Notes: a model not told the origin generated them from the letters alone. A stretch of 64,000 nt of DNA from Skermanella mucosa (GCF_016765655.2 NZ_CP086106.1:4329001-4393000), one strand, 5' to 3'. Positions 43,881 through 53,757 are shown, counted from the first letter of the stretch. Made by a program: numbers and translations.

Positions 43881-44702
43881 ATGGCAAGCCGCTCGGCAAT
43901 CATCAACGTCATGGCTCGCGCCGCTGAAAAGGCGGCGCGCGGATTGGTCCGCGACTTCGGCGAGGTCGAACACCTGCAGGTTTCCCGCAAGGGGCCGGCC
44001 GATTTCGTCTCGACCGCCGATACCAAGGCGGAGCAGACGCTCAGGGCCGAACTCCAGAAGGCGCGGCCGGACTTCGGCTTCCTGATGGAGGAGACGGGCG
44101 AGAGCGCCGGCAAGGACGCCAGCCAGCGCTGGATCGTCGATCCGCTGGACGGCACCACCAACTTCCTGCACGGCCTGCCGTTCTGGGCCATCTCGATCGC
44201 GCTGGAGCGCGAGGGCGAGATCGTCGCCGGCGTCATCTACGAACCGCTCCGCGACGAGCTGTTCTGGGCCGAGAAGGGAGCCGGCGCCTGGAACAACCAT
44301 GCGCGCCTGCGCGTCTCCGGCCGGCGCAAGCTGGACGAGTCGGTAATCGCCACCGGCCTGCCCTTCAAGGGCCGCGGCAACCATCCGGAACATGCGGCGC
44401 AGCTCCAGGCCATGATGACGGAGACGGCGGGCATCCGGCGCTTCGGCTCGGCGGCGCTCGACCTCGCCTATGTCGCGGCCGGGCGCTTCGACGGCTATTG
44501 GGAAAGCGACGTGCAGCCGTGGGACGTGGCGGCCGGCATCCTGATGGTGACCGAGGCCGGCGGTTTCGTCACCGAGATCGGCGGCGGACGCAACCCGCAG
44601 CGCGGCGACAGCGTCCTTGCGGCCAATTCGCACCTGCATCTTATGATCGCCAAGGTACTTCGAGGTGCCACGGCAACCCGGAAGCCACAGGCCGAGGGCT
44701 GA
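43881..44702 (+). CDS. suhB: Inositol-1-monophosphatase (SuhB-like)
   Basis: 273 residues of the Mg/Li-sensitive phosphatase family. Motifs: FVSTADTKAEQTLRAEL, DFGFLMEETGE (metal Glu), WIVDPLDGTTNFLHGLPFWAISIAL (metal Asp pair) and VQPWDVAAGILMVTEAGG (C-terminal metal site). The order efp-suhB is common in alphaproteobacteria. Besides inositol phosphate hydrolysis, SuhB has a role in rRNA antitermination in E. coli; that cannot be inferred here. Confidence 0.94.
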   Translation: MASRSAIINVMARAAEKAARGLVRDFGEVEHLQVSRKGPADFVSTADTKAEQTLRAELQKARPDFGFLMEETGESAGKDASQRWIVDPLDGTTNFLHGLPFWAISIALEREGEIVAGVIYEPLRDELFWAEKGAGAWNNHARLRVSGRRKLDESVIATGLPFKGRGNHPEHAAQLQAMMTETAGIRRFGSAALDLAYVAAGRFDGYWESDVQPWDVAAGILMVTEAGGFVTEIGGGRNPQRGDSVLAANSHLHLMIAKVLRGATATRKPQAEG

Positions 44703-44867
44703 CCATCGCGTGTGGTTGATGGCGGGTTGTCGGACTCCCGCCGTTGGGCTATCGTGCCCGCGTGCCGCCCCGGTGTTGCCGGCCCCGAGGATCTTTGGAC
44801 CAAGACCTTCGGAACGGCCGGGAAATCCAGGATGTCAGGCACCTTGAAGGCTTGGGTACGGGGGCAA

Positions 44868-45788
44868 ATGAGTCGCTACGTTCCGACTGCCGTCCGCCGC
44901 ATGGCGCTCGGTTGCGCGCTCGGCGCCGCGACGATTCCGTGGCCGGCGGGGGCTCCCGCCGTGGCGCAGGAGACGGCGGCGACGGCATCCCCCGCGATAC
45001 CCCCGGGCATTCCGGCGCGCAAGCCCGCCGTGCCTGGGAGAGGACCTGAAGCGTCGGCGGCATCGGAATCCGCGCCAACGGCCGCCCCGCCGGTCGCTCC
45101 ACCGGTCGCCAATGCGTCCCGGCCGCTTCCGGTCCCGCCCTCTCCCGGCCTGGGCGGAGCCCTGCCGACCGCTCCGGCCGGCCGGGCAGCGCCGCCGCCG
45201 CCCGGCCTGGATGTCGGCGTGCCGCCGGACATCGCCGCCGCCCCGGTTCCCCCCGCCCCCTCCGAGCTTCCCCGCGCCGAGGCGCCCGCGGGCGTGCAGT
45301 TCGACACGCCGGTGCCGCCCGCCGCTCCCGGCGAGCCCCGCCGGATCACCTCCATGCCGGACCTTCCGAATCCCCGCGGCCCGGATCCCCGGGACGGTTC
45401 CGGACCGGCCCGGCCGGCGCCCGAGGTGGCGGCGACTCCGCCGGCCCCCTCCGGCCCATCGGCCGAGGTGCCGGACGGAACCGAATTCCGCGTCGTGTAT
45501 CCCGACACCAGGGCGGAAACCCTGTCGCCCCGGGACACCGCGCTGCTGGACGGCGTGGCCGCCCGGCTACGCCGGGACGAGGTGGTCCGTCTCCAGGTCA
45601 CCGCCTATGCCAGCGGCACGCCCGAGACCGAACGGGATGCCCGGCGCCTTTCGCTGGACCGCGCGCTGGCGGTGCGCTCGTACCTGATCGGCCAGGGGGT
45701 GCGCAGCACCCGCATCGATGTCCGCGCGCTGGGGACGCAGGCGCCGGACGGCCCCGCCGACCGCGTCGACCTGATCCTGGTGAACTAG
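44868..45788 (+). CDS. Exported OmpA-like protein with long Pro/Ala-rich linker
   Basis: About 306 residues. Signal peptide (VRRMALGCALGAATIPWPAGAPAVAQE), then about 170 residues dominated by Pro, Ala, Gly and Ser. The C-terminal OmpA-like peptidoglycan-binding domain runs from about 205: FRVVYPDTRAETLSPRDTALLDGVA, LQVTAYASGTPETERDARRLSLDRALAVRSYLIGQGV, RIDVRALGTQ. It is the first of three envelope genes; its stop overlaps a possible start of the MotA-like gene. ATG at 44832 is an alternative start. Confidence 0.85.
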   Translation: MSRYVPTAVRRMALGCALGAATIPWPAGAPAVAQETAATASPAIPPGIPARKPAVPGRGPEASAASESAPTAAPPVAPPVANASRPLPVPPSPGLGGALPTAPAGRAAPPPPGLDVGVPPDIAAAPVPPAPSELPRAEAPAGVQFDTPVPPAAPGEPRRITSMPDLPNPRGPDPRDGSGPARPAPEVAATPPAPSGPSAEVPDGTEFRVVYPDTRAETLSPRDTALLDGVAARLRRDEVVRLQVTAYASGTPETERDARRLSLDRALAVRSYLIGQGVRSTRIDVRALGTQAPDGPADRVDLILVN

Positions 45789-45844
45789 TGGCATACCCGG
45801 CCCACCCCCTCCCGACCTCGTCACCTGAGAGAGCCCCTGAGAGC

Positions 45845-46996
45845 ATGGTGTCCATGTCGCGGCCGCAGCGCTACATCACCCGTATGGTCCTGTTCGTCGC
45901 CGCGGTGATCGCCATCGTGCTTCTGCTGTTCCCGGCGCTGGAGCGGTCCTTCATGGCCAATCCGGCGCTGAACGGGCTGATCATCGCCGTGCTGCTGCTG
46001 GGCATCGGCTACATCTTCCGGCAGGTGCTGATGCTGAAGCCGGAAGTGGCGTGGCTGGAGAGCTACCAGACCAACCGCCCGGCCTCCGACAACGTTCCGG
46101 AACCCGTACTTCTCGCCCCGATGGCCCGCATGCTGGGGGAGCGCAAGGGAAGGCTGAGCCTGTCGGCGCTGTCCATGCGCTCGCTGCTCGACGGCATCGA
46201 CGCCCGGCTGGACGAGACCCGCGAAATCTCCCGCTACCTGATCGGGCTGCTGATCTTCCTGGGATTGCTCGGCACCTTCTGGGGCCTGCTGGGTACCGTC
46301 AGCGCGGTCGGCGGCGTGATCTCCAGCCTGTCGGTCGAGGGCGGCGACATGGGCATGATGTTCGGCAACCTGCAGCAGGGGCTGCAGGCGCCGCTGGCAG
46401 GGATGGGCACGGCCTTCAGTTCCTCGCTGTTCGGCCTCGCCGGGTCGCTGGTCCTGGGCTTCCTGGAGTTGCAGGCCAGCCAGGCGCAGAACCGCTTCTA
46501 CACCGACCTGGAGGACTGGCTGTCCGGTGCTACTCGGCTGTCGAGCGGCGCCGGCTTCGGCGAGAGCGAGCAGTCGGTGCCGGCCTACCTGCAGGCCCTG
46601 CTGGAGCAGACCGCCGAGAACATGGAGAACCTCCAGCGCACCGTGGCCCAGGCGGAGGACGGCCGGCGCTCGGCCAACCAGAACCTGCTGGCGCTGACCG
46701 AGAAGCTGAGCACCCTGACCGACCAGATGCGGACCGAGCAGACGCTGATGCTGCGGCTGGCCGAGAACCAGATGGAGATGAAGCCGATCCTGGGCCGGTT
46801 GGCCGACGCGCTGGGCGGCCAGCAACTCGGCATGGACGAGGCGACCCGCCAGCACATCCGCAACATGGACGTCTACGCCGCGCGCCTGCTGGAGGAGGTC
46901 GCCACCGGCCGGGTCCAGTCGGTGCAGGAGATCCGCAGCGAGATCAAGCTTCTGGCACGCACCATCGCCGCCCTGGCGGAAGACGGCGAGCGATGA
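45845..46996 (+). CDS. MotA/TolQ/ExbB-like channel protein with coiled-coil tail
   Basis: 383 residues. Membrane segments near 12-32 (RMVLFVAAVIAIVLLLFPAL), 40-60, 132-165 (LIGLLIFLGLLGTFWGLLGT) and 200-225 (GMGTAFSSSLFGLAGSLVLGFLEL) carry the MotA/TolQ signature. From about 265 it is a coiled coil (AENMENLQRTVAQAEDGRRS...). It pairs with the OmpA/MotB-like protein downstream. GTG at 45788 overlapping the preceding stop is an alternative start. Confidence 0.87.
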   Translation: MVSMSRPQRYITRMVLFVAAVIAIVLLLFPALERSFMANPALNGLIIAVLLLGIGYIFRQVLMLKPEVAWLESYQTNRPASDNVPEPVLLAPMARMLGERKGRLSLSALSMRSLLDGIDARLDETREISRYLIGLLIFLGLLGTFWGLLGTVSAVGGVISSLSVEGGDMGMMFGNLQQGLQAPLAGMGTAFSSSLFGLAGSLVLGFLELQASQAQNRFYTDLEDWLSGATRLSSGAGFGESEQSVPAYLQALLEQTAENMENLQRTVAQAEDGRRSANQNLLALTEKLSTLTDQMRTEQTLMLRLAENQMEMKPILGRLADALGGQQLGMDEATRQHIRNMDVYAARLLEEVATGRVQSVQEIRSEIKLLARTIAALAEDGER

Positions 46997-47033
46997 GCGG
47001 GCGCGGGCCGACGAGGCGGGACGGTAACGGGTA

Positions 47034-48530
47034 ATGGCAGCCATCGGTCGCGGACGGCGCAGCGGCGAGCGTTCGGTCAATATCTGGCCGGGCTGGGTCG
47101 ACGCCCTGTCCTCCCTGGTCATGGTCGTGATCTTCGTGCTGATGGTCTTCATCGTCGCACAGTTCTACCTGTCCAACACGCTGTCGAGCCGCGACCAGGC
47201 GCTGACCCGGCTGAACCGCCAGCTGTCCGAGCTGAGCGACCTGCTGTCGATGGAGCGGGAGGCCAACGCCGACCTGCGGGTGAACATCGCCCAGCTCTCC
47301 GCGGAACTCCAAAGCTCGACCGCGACCCGGGAGAGCCTGAGCGCCAGCCTCGCCGAGGCCCAGGCCCGGCAGGACGAGCTGAACGCCCAGGTCTCCGCCC
47401 TGTCGCGCCGGGGCGAGCAGGCCAGCGGCGAGATCACCCAGGTCAGCCGCGACCTGGAGGACGCCTACAAGGTGATCGAGGCCGACCGGCAGAAGATAGA
47501 GGCGTCGCTGCGCGAGATCGCCAGCCTGCAGGCCGACATACAGGCCCTGCGGGACGTCCGCGAGCGGCTGGAGGGCGAAGTCGCCGCCCTGACGACCCTG
47601 TCCCGAACCGCCGAGGCCGAGCGCGCCCGGACCGCCGCGACCCTGGAGCAGACGGAAGCGGCCCGCGCCCAGGCGACCGAGGAGCTTCGGCTGACCCGCG
47701 AGCAGCGCGAGGCGCTGATGGCCGAGCTGTCGGCCGTCCGCGACCGATCGCAGCAGCTTGAAGCCCAGCTCAGCAGCGAGCAGGAACGCACGGTGCTGGC
47801 GCAGCGCGAGATCGAGCAGCGGGAGACCCGGATCGAGGAGCTGGTCATCGCCCTGGACCAGACCCAGGCGGCCCTGACCGGCGAGCAGAAGCTGACCGAG
47901 GAAGGCCGCGCGGAAGTGGCCGTCCTGAACCAGCAGATCGCCGCGCTTCGCGACCAGCTCGCCCGCCTGACCGCGTCGCTGGATCTGGCGGAGGCGCAGA
48001 GCCAGGAGCAGCAGGCCCAGATCTCCGACCTGGGGCGCCGGCTGAACCTGGCGCTCGCCAGCAAGGTCGAGGAGTTGGCCCGCTACCGGTCGGAGTTCTT
48101 CGGGCGCTTGCGCGAGGTGCTGGGCAACCGGCAGGACATCAGGATCGTCGGCGACCGCTTCGTCTTCCAGTCGGAAGTGCTGTTCCCCAGCGGCTCCGCG
48201 ACGCTGGAGGAAGGCGGCAAGACGCAACTCGCCCAGCTGGCCGCGACCCTGCTGGACATCGCGAACCGCATCCCGCCGGGCGTCAACTGGATCCTGCGCG
48301 TGGACGGGCATACCGATCCGCGGCCGATCAGCACGCCGCAGTTCCCGTCGAACTGGGAGCTTTCCACGGCACGCGCGATCTCAGTCGTCAAGTTCCTGGT
48401 GGAACAGGGCATCCCGTCGGACCGGCTGGTGGCGGCCGGCTTTGGCGAGTACCAGCCGCTGGACCCCGGCAGGAGCGACGATGCCTTCGCCCGCAACCGG
48501 CGCATCGAGATGAAGCTGGACCAGCGCTGA
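47034..48530 (+). CDS. Coiled-coil OmpA/MotB-like peptidoglycan-binding protein
   Basis: 498 residues. One N-terminal membrane helix (about 20-45, WVDALSSLVMVVIFVLMVFIV), the MotB/TolR-style anchor; a very long coiled coil (about 55-345, heptads such as LNRQLSELSDLLSMEREANADL); then an OmpA-like domain (FQSEVLFPSGSATLEEGGKTQL, LRVDGHTDPRPI, NWELSTARAISVVKFLVEQG, AGFGEYQPLDPG...RNRRIEM). It is a MotAB-like pair with the channel gene upstream. The long coil would reach far into the periplasm. Not flagellar by context. Confidence 0.88.
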   Translation: MAAIGRGRRSGERSVNIWPGWVDALSSLVMVVIFVLMVFIVAQFYLSNTLSSRDQALTRLNRQLSELSDLLSMEREANADLRVNIAQLSAELQSSTATRESLSASLAEAQARQDELNAQVSALSRRGEQASGEITQVSRDLEDAYKVIEADRQKIEASLREIASLQADIQALRDVRERLEGEVAALTTLSRTAEAERARTAATLEQTEAARAQATEELRLTREQREALMAELSAVRDRSQQLEAQLSSEQERTVLAQREIEQRETRIEELVIALDQTQAALTGEQKLTEEGRAEVAVLNQQIAALRDQLARLTASLDLAEAQSQEQQAQISDLGRRLNLALASKVEELARYRSEFFGRLREVLGNRQDIRIVGDRFVFQSEVLFPSGSATLEEGGKTQLAQLAATLLDIANRIPPGVNWILRVDGHTDPRPISTPQFPSNWELSTARAISVVKFLVEQGIPSDRLVAAGFGEYQPLDPGRSDDAFARNRRIEMKLDQR

Positions 48531-48598
48531 GGGGCGCCGGCGCGGCAGCGACAGGAAGCTCCGGCGGGTATGCACCAGGGTGAGGATATGGAAAGGCC

Positions 48599-49708
48599 AT
48601 GAAGCAGACGCCTGCGGTGCCGGAGACTTCGCCCGAAAGCTCGCCTGGCGAAACACCCGATGATTCGCTCAGCCCTTCGGACGAGGACGACTCCGCGGGC
48701 GCCCGCCCCCTGATCCGCAGGCACGACCAGTTCGCGAAACTTGTCCTGGACCGGCCCGGCAACGCCGACACGTTCCTGCGCGAGCGGCTGCCGGCGGCGG
48801 TCGTGGCCGGGCTGACGGCAGACAAGGCGGTGGACCGGTCCGAAAGCTTCGTCGATCCGATGCTGGCGGAACTGCGCGGAGACAGGGTCTACAGCTTCGG
48901 CCTGCGGAGCGGGTTGCCCCTGCTGGTCTGGACCGTGCTGGAGCACAAGAGCGCCGGCGAGGCGGACGCCCTGGTGCAGATCCTCGGCTACCTGAACGGA
49001 ACGGCGGTCAAGGGCGCGCGGCGGATCGAATACCCCGATGGCACCGTCCGGGTGGTGCCGGCCCCCGTCCTGGCCGTCATCCTCTATCATGGCAGCGGCC
49101 GTTGGCCTCATCCGCGCAGCCTCGGGGAGGCATACGGCGTACCGGATGAGGTGCTGGCAGCGGGTCCGCTGGATTTCAGCTATACCCTGGTCGACCTCTC
49201 TGCCATTCCCGACGCGGAACTGTCGCGCGATCCGGACCTGCAAGCCGGATTGCTCATGCTGAAGCACGCGACGCGCGACGGCGATCCGGAAGTCACGCTG
49301 GAGCGGCTGCTGGGCATCGCGGCGGTAATCGGCTTGACCGTGCTGCGGGCTGTGGTCAGATATGTTTTCGTGGTGGACGACGGCCGGAACCGGGAGCGGC
49401 TTCGGACGGTGCTGAGCCGGGTGGCGCCGGGACAGGAGGAGAAGATCATGCCGACGATCGCCGAGTTGTACATCGCCGAAGGCGAAGCCCGGGGTGAGTT
49501 GAGGGGCAGAGCCCAGGGCAAGGCGGAAGGCAAGGCCGAAGGTAAGGCTGAGGTTCTGCTGCGCATGGTTCAGCGACGGTTGGGCACCGTCCCGGCGCCG
49601 ATCGAACAGACGGTGAAATCAGCCGGGGCTGACGATATGGACGGGTGGATAGAGGCCTTGCTGGACGGCAGGTCTCTGGACGAGGTCTTTCCGAACATCG
49701 TCAACTGA
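48599..49708 (+). CDS. Rpn/YhgA-family putative nuclease (PD-(D/E)XK transposase-like)
   Basis: 369 residues of the recombination-promoting nuclease (Transposase_31) family. HDQFAKLVLDRPGNADTFLRERLP near 42 is the family entry. Catalytic-type Asp/Glu/Lys lie in SFVDPMLAELRG and LPLLVWTVLEHKS. AELYIAEGEARGELRGRAQG then leads to GKAEGKAEGKAE, three near-identical codon repeats that can vary in number. RBS GGATATGGAAAGG precedes the ATG. Such genes are sporadic and mobile-like. Codon use is less uniform than in its neighbours. Confidence 0.85.
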   Translation: MKQTPAVPETSPESSPGETPDDSLSPSDEDDSAGARPLIRRHDQFAKLVLDRPGNADTFLRERLPAAVVAGLTADKAVDRSESFVDPMLAELRGDRVYSFGLRSGLPLLVWTVLEHKSAGEADALVQILGYLNGTAVKGARRIEYPDGTVRVVPAPVLAVILYHGSGRWPHPRSLGEAYGVPDEVLAAGPLDFSYTLVDLSAIPDAELSRDPDLQAGLLMLKHATRDGDPEVTLERLLGIAAVIGLTVLRAVVRYVFVVDDGRNRERLRTVLSRVAPGQEEKIMPTIAELYIAEGEARGELRGRAQGKAEGKAEGKAEVLLRMVQRRLGTVPAPIEQTVKSAGADDMDGWIEALLDGRSLDEVFPNIVN

Positions 49709-49739
49709 GAAACCGTCGATCCAGCCACTCCTGGGGCGG

Positions 49740-49870
49740 CTTCCGACCGGGTTGACGCGGTCCACGCAGCCTGCCGTTCCACTCGCCGCGATGTATTGGA
49801 CCGCGGCCCAACCTACGGTTTGATGTAGGCCGGATCGAGCGGTGCGGCATCCAACCTGCGGGGCTGCGGG
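49740..49870. repeat. Possible repeat fragment between convergent genes
   Basis: CCCAACCTACGGTTTGATGTAGGCCGGATC and CATCCAACCTGCGGGGCTGCGGGG resemble scattered intergenic elements (AACCTACG also occurs near 33951). No clear palindrome; low confidence. Confidence 0.3.
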
Positions 49871-49877
49871 GCCGGCA

Positions 49878-51824
49878 TCAGTTCTGGCCGGCTTGGCGGA
49901 GGAGTTGGCCGCAGGGGCTGTCCTGGCCGTCGCCCGGCTCCAGCAGGGGGATCAGTGCCGCCAGCGGCGTCAGGAAGACGCCCAGGGCGACAGCCGCGGC
50001 GCCCCGCGCTACCGCCGCCGTCGGATCGACGGTGACCTGCGGATTGGCGAAGGTGCCTTCCGCCCCGACTGGGGTGCGGGCGGAAAGCGGGCTCGGGTCC
50101 TTGGGGTGAGCAAGCATCTCGATGTCGAACTGCTCGGTCTTCAGGTTGGCGGACGCCTCGCCGGTGACATTGGTGTCCTCGGTGTCGAACACCAGCGCGT
50201 TGGACTTCACCATGCCGTCGGTGATGCCCAGGTCGGCCACGACGCAGCGGACGCCGACCGACTCGTCTTCGGACAGGACGAAGCCGAGGGCTTCGGCGAC
50301 ATCGAAGCCGATCACCTCCAGGATCAGGTTGCTGACCTTCCCGCCTTCCATCACGACCGACATCTGGCCGTTGCTCGATCCCAACATGCTGCGGACCGTG
50401 TCGCCGTTGCCCTTGAGCAGGAGCTTGCCGCCGAAGGTGCCGCCCATGTCCTCGGCGAACTGCGTGCCGCGGAAGAAACGCGCCAGGTCGAGCGCCCGCA
50501 TTTCCAGGTTCATTTCGATGGCGGGCGGCTTTTCCTGCCCGTCCACCTGGATGATGCCGCCGGCCTTGCCGCCAGCCACCTGGAGCCTTACCGGCTCGAG
50601 ACGGGCGCGGCCGTTCTCGACGATCAGCCTCGCATCCAGCTCCCCTGCCGGGACGTTGGGCACCAGCAGACGGTCGGCGTGGTAGCGCATCTCGACGTCG
50701 GCCGCCTTCAGCATCTCGACATTGATCTCCGTGTCGGGAATGACGCGGCCCTCCTGCTCCAGCTGACGGGCCAGCTCGATCTGGTCGGGCGACGCGGTCT
50801 CGCCCTCGCCGGTGCCGCCGGGCGCCCCGACGAACCCGGCGAGATCGTCATAGTCGAGATTGCGGGACGACAGGTTGCCGGTGATCTTCGGGCGCTCGTG
50901 CCCCAGGTCGATGCGGACCTCGCCGCCGATATCGCTGTCGCCGATCCGACCTTCGGAATCGGTCATTGACCAGACCTGCCCCTGCCGTTCCAGCCGGCCG
51001 GAGACGTTGAACGGCGGCGTGGCGGGCGACGGGAAGCCGATGATCGGGAACAGGTCGGCGAGGTTCTGCCCCTTGACGTCGACCGTGATGTCCATGCCGG
51101 CAAGCTGCTGCGGGTCGGTCAGCGAGCCCTCGACCACGGTGCGGGTGCTTCCGACCGTCGCTTCGGCACGGACGGGAAACGGGGTCTGCCTGTCGCGCAG
51201 CGCCAGGAAGGTGCCGGTGGTGGCGTCCAGGTGGAACGGCTCGTCGGCGTACCTGCCGTCGGCGACCATGCGGACGCGGTCCTCGCCCTGCTCGTTCCGC
51301 TCGGTATTGACCGTGCTGGCGACGTCGATGTTGAGCGCCTCGTCGCGGTAGGCGACTTCGCCGCCCTGGACGTCGATATGCCCGATTTCCGGCAGGTTCG
51401 GGCTGCCGTCGCCTTCCTGCGGGGGATCGCCCTGGAGATTGGGGAAGTCCCAGTTTCCGGTGCCCTCGGCGTTGCGGGCGAGGTTGATCTTGGGATCGAC
51501 GAGCTTCACCTCGGGAATCGAGATGGTCCCGCCGATCAGGCGACGCAGGTCGATGGTGGCTTCGACCGCGCCGATGTCCGCCATGTTCCCCTCGCCGGCC
51601 CAGTCGGCGTTGGCGACATGGATGCCGCCGGCGCGGATGCGCGGGGTCAGCGACCAGTCGATGTCGAAATTCTCATCGATCCTGACCTCGCGTCCCAGCG
51701 CGGCGCTCGCCTGCCGGGCCACGAGATCCCGCGCCCAACTCGTCTCCAGCATCAGCAAAGCCCCGACGACCATGAGCACGAGCACCCCGATCACGATCCC
51801 GACCCACTTCAACACCCGACCCAC
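49878..51824 (-). CDS. AsmA-family protein
   Basis: 648 residues. An N-terminal membrane helix (LKWVGIVIGVLVLMVVGALLMLE) and the AsmA signature ASAALGREVRIDENFDIDWSLTPRIRAGGIHVANADWA anchor a long beta-rich chain, ending with the AsmA C-terminal domain (VRSMLGSSNGQMSVVMEGGKVSNLILEVIGFD...). AsmA-like proteins are proposed lipid-transport bridges to the outer membrane. The GTG at 51824 is preferred because GAGGTGA precedes it by 4 nt; an upstream GTG at 51854 is in frame. Confidence 0.9.
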   Translation of the reverse strand: MGRVLKWVGIVIGVLVLMVVGALLMLETSWARDLVARQASAALGREVRIDENFDIDWSLTPRIRAGGIHVANADWAGEGNMADIGAVEATIDLRRLIGGTISIPEVKLVDPKINLARNAEGTGNWDFPNLQGDPPQEGDGSPNLPEIGHIDVQGGEVAYRDEALNIDVASTVNTERNEQGEDRVRMVADGRYADEPFHLDATTGTFLALRDRQTPFPVRAEATVGSTRTVVEGSLTDPQQLAGMDITVDVKGQNLADLFPIIGFPSPATPPFNVSGRLERQGQVWSMTDSEGRIGDSDIGGEVRIDLGHERPKITGNLSSRNLDYDDLAGFVGAPGGTGEGETASPDQIELARQLEQEGRVIPDTEINVEMLKAADVEMRYHADRLLVPNVPAGELDARLIVENGRARLEPVRLQVAGGKAGGIIQVDGQEKPPAIEMNLEMRALDLARFFRGTQFAEDMGGTFGGKLLLKGNGDTVRSMLGSSNGQMSVVMEGGKVSNLILEVIGFDVAEALGFVLSEDESVGVRCVVADLGITDGMVKSNALVFDTEDTNVTGEASANLKTEQFDIEMLAHPKDPSPLSARTPVGAEGTFANPQVTVDPTAAVARGAAAVALGVFLTPLAALIPLLEPGDGQDSPCGQLLRQAGQN

Positions 51825-51914
51825 AACGTCACCTCGACCGAACCAACAGGTCACGAGTCAACGGGCGCGGACGGCTTTCGTTTCGAAATCGATCGATCGG
51901 GGCGACCGGCTCCC

Positions 51915-53588
51915 TCAGGTCGCGGACGGCTTGCCCGCCGCGGCCTCCTGGTTCAGCTGCTTCGCCATGTCGCGCAGCACGAACTTCTGGATCTTGCCGG
52001 TGGAGGTCTTCGGCAGGTTGGTGAACACTACCGTGCGGGGGCTCTTGAAGTGGGCCAGGTGCTCGCGGCAGAAGGCGATGATCTCGGCCTCGGTGACCTG
52101 GGCGCCGTCCTTCAGGGTGACGAAGGCGCAGGGCGTCTCGCCCCAGCGCTCGTCCGGCCGGGCGACCACGGCGGCGTCGAGCACGGCCGGGTGGCGGTAG
52201 AGCACCGCTTCCACCTCGATGGTGGAGATGTTCTCGCCGCCGGAGATGATGATGTCCTTGGACCGGTCCTTCAGCTCGATGTAGCCGTTCTCGTGCATCA
52301 CGCCCAGATCGCCGGTGTGGAACCAGCCGCCCTCGAACGCCTCCCGGGTAGCTACCGGATTCTTCAGATAGCCCTTCATCACCACGTTGCCGCGCATGAA
52401 CACCTCGCCGATGGTCTTGCCGTCGGCCGGCACGGGTTCGAGCGTCGTGGCGTCGGCCACCATCAGCCCTTCCTGCACGACGTAGGTCACGCCCTGGCGG
52501 GCCTTGAAGACGGCGCGTTGCTCGATCGGCAGGGCGTCCCATTCCTCGTGCCAGGCGCAAACCACGTCTGGGCCGTAGACCTCGGTCAGGCCGTAGACAT
52601 GGGTGATCGCGAAGCCCATCCGCTCGATCTTCTCGATCACCGCGGCGGGCGGCGCTGCGCCTGCGGTCATCATGCGGATCCCGGCGGGGATCTCGCGGCG
52701 CTGGTCGTCGGGCGCGTTGACCAGCAGGCCCATCACGATCGGAGCGCCGCACATGTGGGTGACTCCATGGTCGGCGATGGCGTCGTACATGCCCTTGGCG
52801 GTCACGGCGCGCAGGCAGACATGGGTCCCGGCCATGGCGGTGATGGTCCAGGGGAAGCACCAGCCATTGCAGTGGAACATCGGCAGCGTCCACAGGTACA
52901 CGGGATGGTGCGGCATCGCCCAGGTGACGGAGTTGCCGATGGCGTTGAGATAGGCGCCGCGGTGATGATAGACGACGCCCTTGGGGTTGCCGGTGGTGCC
53001 CGAGGTGTAGTTCAGCGCGATCGCCTGCCACTCGTCTCCCGGCATTTCCCACCGGAAGTCCGGATCGCCCGTCTCCAGGAACTGCTCGTAGGTCTGCTCG
53101 CCGATCAGGTCGCCGCCCTTGGCCAGCGGGTCGTCGATGTCGATCACGATCGGCCGGTGGCGGGGATCGATCATGTGGACGGCCTTGTTGATCACCCCGG
53201 AGAATTCCCGGTCGGTGATCAGCACCTTGGCCTCGCCGTGCTGGAGCTGGAAGGCGATCGCCTCCGCGTCCAGCCGGATGTTCAGCGCGTTCAGCACGCC
53301 GCCGGCCATGGGTACGCCGAAATGCGCCTCGAACACCTCGGGGATGTTGGGCGCCATCACCGCGACGGTGGTGCCGAGTCCGACGCCGCGCTTCGACAGA
53401 GCCGAGGCCAAGCGGAGGCAACGCTCGTAGCTTTCGGCCCAGGTCCGGCGCACGGCGCCGTGGATGACCGCGGTGCGGTTCGGGTAGACCGAAGCGGTGC
53501 GGCGGATGAACGACAGGGGGGAGAGCGGGACGTAGTTCGCCTCGTTCTTGTCCAGTTCAATCTCGAAAGGATTGCGGTGCTGAGTCAT
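51915..53588 (-). CDS. AMP-dependent acyl-CoA synthetase
   Basis: 557 residues of the ANL superfamily. ATP motif YTSGTTGNPKGVVYHHRG near 195; A5 motif THVYGLTEVYGPDV; A7/A8 WFHTGDLGVMHENGYIELKDRSKDIIISGGENIS; catalytic Lys motif PKTSTGKIQKFVLRD. Best fit is a medium/long-chain fatty or related carboxylic acid:CoA ligase; the substrate is not fixed by sequence. The ATG at 53588 gives the usual N-terminus. It is divergent from the formyltransferase gene. Confidence 0.92.
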   Translation of the reverse strand: MTQHRNPFEIELDKNEANYVPLSPLSFIRRTASVYPNRTAVIHGAVRRTWAESYERCLRLASALSKRGVGLGTTVAVMAPNIPEVFEAHFGVPMAGGVLNALNIRLDAEAIAFQLQHGEAKVLITDREFSGVINKAVHMIDPRHRPIVIDIDDPLAKGGDLIGEQTYEQFLETGDPDFRWEMPGDEWQAIALNYTSGTTGNPKGVVYHHRGAYLNAIGNSVTWAMPHHPVYLWTLPMFHCNGWCFPWTITAMAGTHVCLRAVTAKGMYDAIADHGVTHMCGAPIVMGLLVNAPDDQRREIPAGIRMMTAGAAPPAAVIEKIERMGFAITHVYGLTEVYGPDVVCAWHEEWDALPIEQRAVFKARQGVTYVVQEGLMVADATTLEPVPADGKTIGEVFMRGNVVMKGYLKNPVATREAFEGGWFHTGDLGVMHENGYIELKDRSKDIIISGGENISTIEVEAVLYRHPAVLDAAVVARPDERWGETPCAFVTLKDGAQVTEAEIIAFCREHLAHFKSPRTVVFTNLPKTSTGKIQKFVLRDMAKQLNQEAAAGKPSAT

Positions 53589-53757
53589 CCGTTTGGTCCC
53601 GGGATTGCGGTGGGCGCCCTTGACGGGCATTCTTGTCCCGGCAGCATAGCCCGTACCGGTGCCGGTATGGAATGCTCCGGTGCGCGCTTCCCGCGACACT
53701 TCGCCTCCCAAGCCGCCTCCGGCACCCCAACCCCGACCACGGACCCCCGATCCCGGA

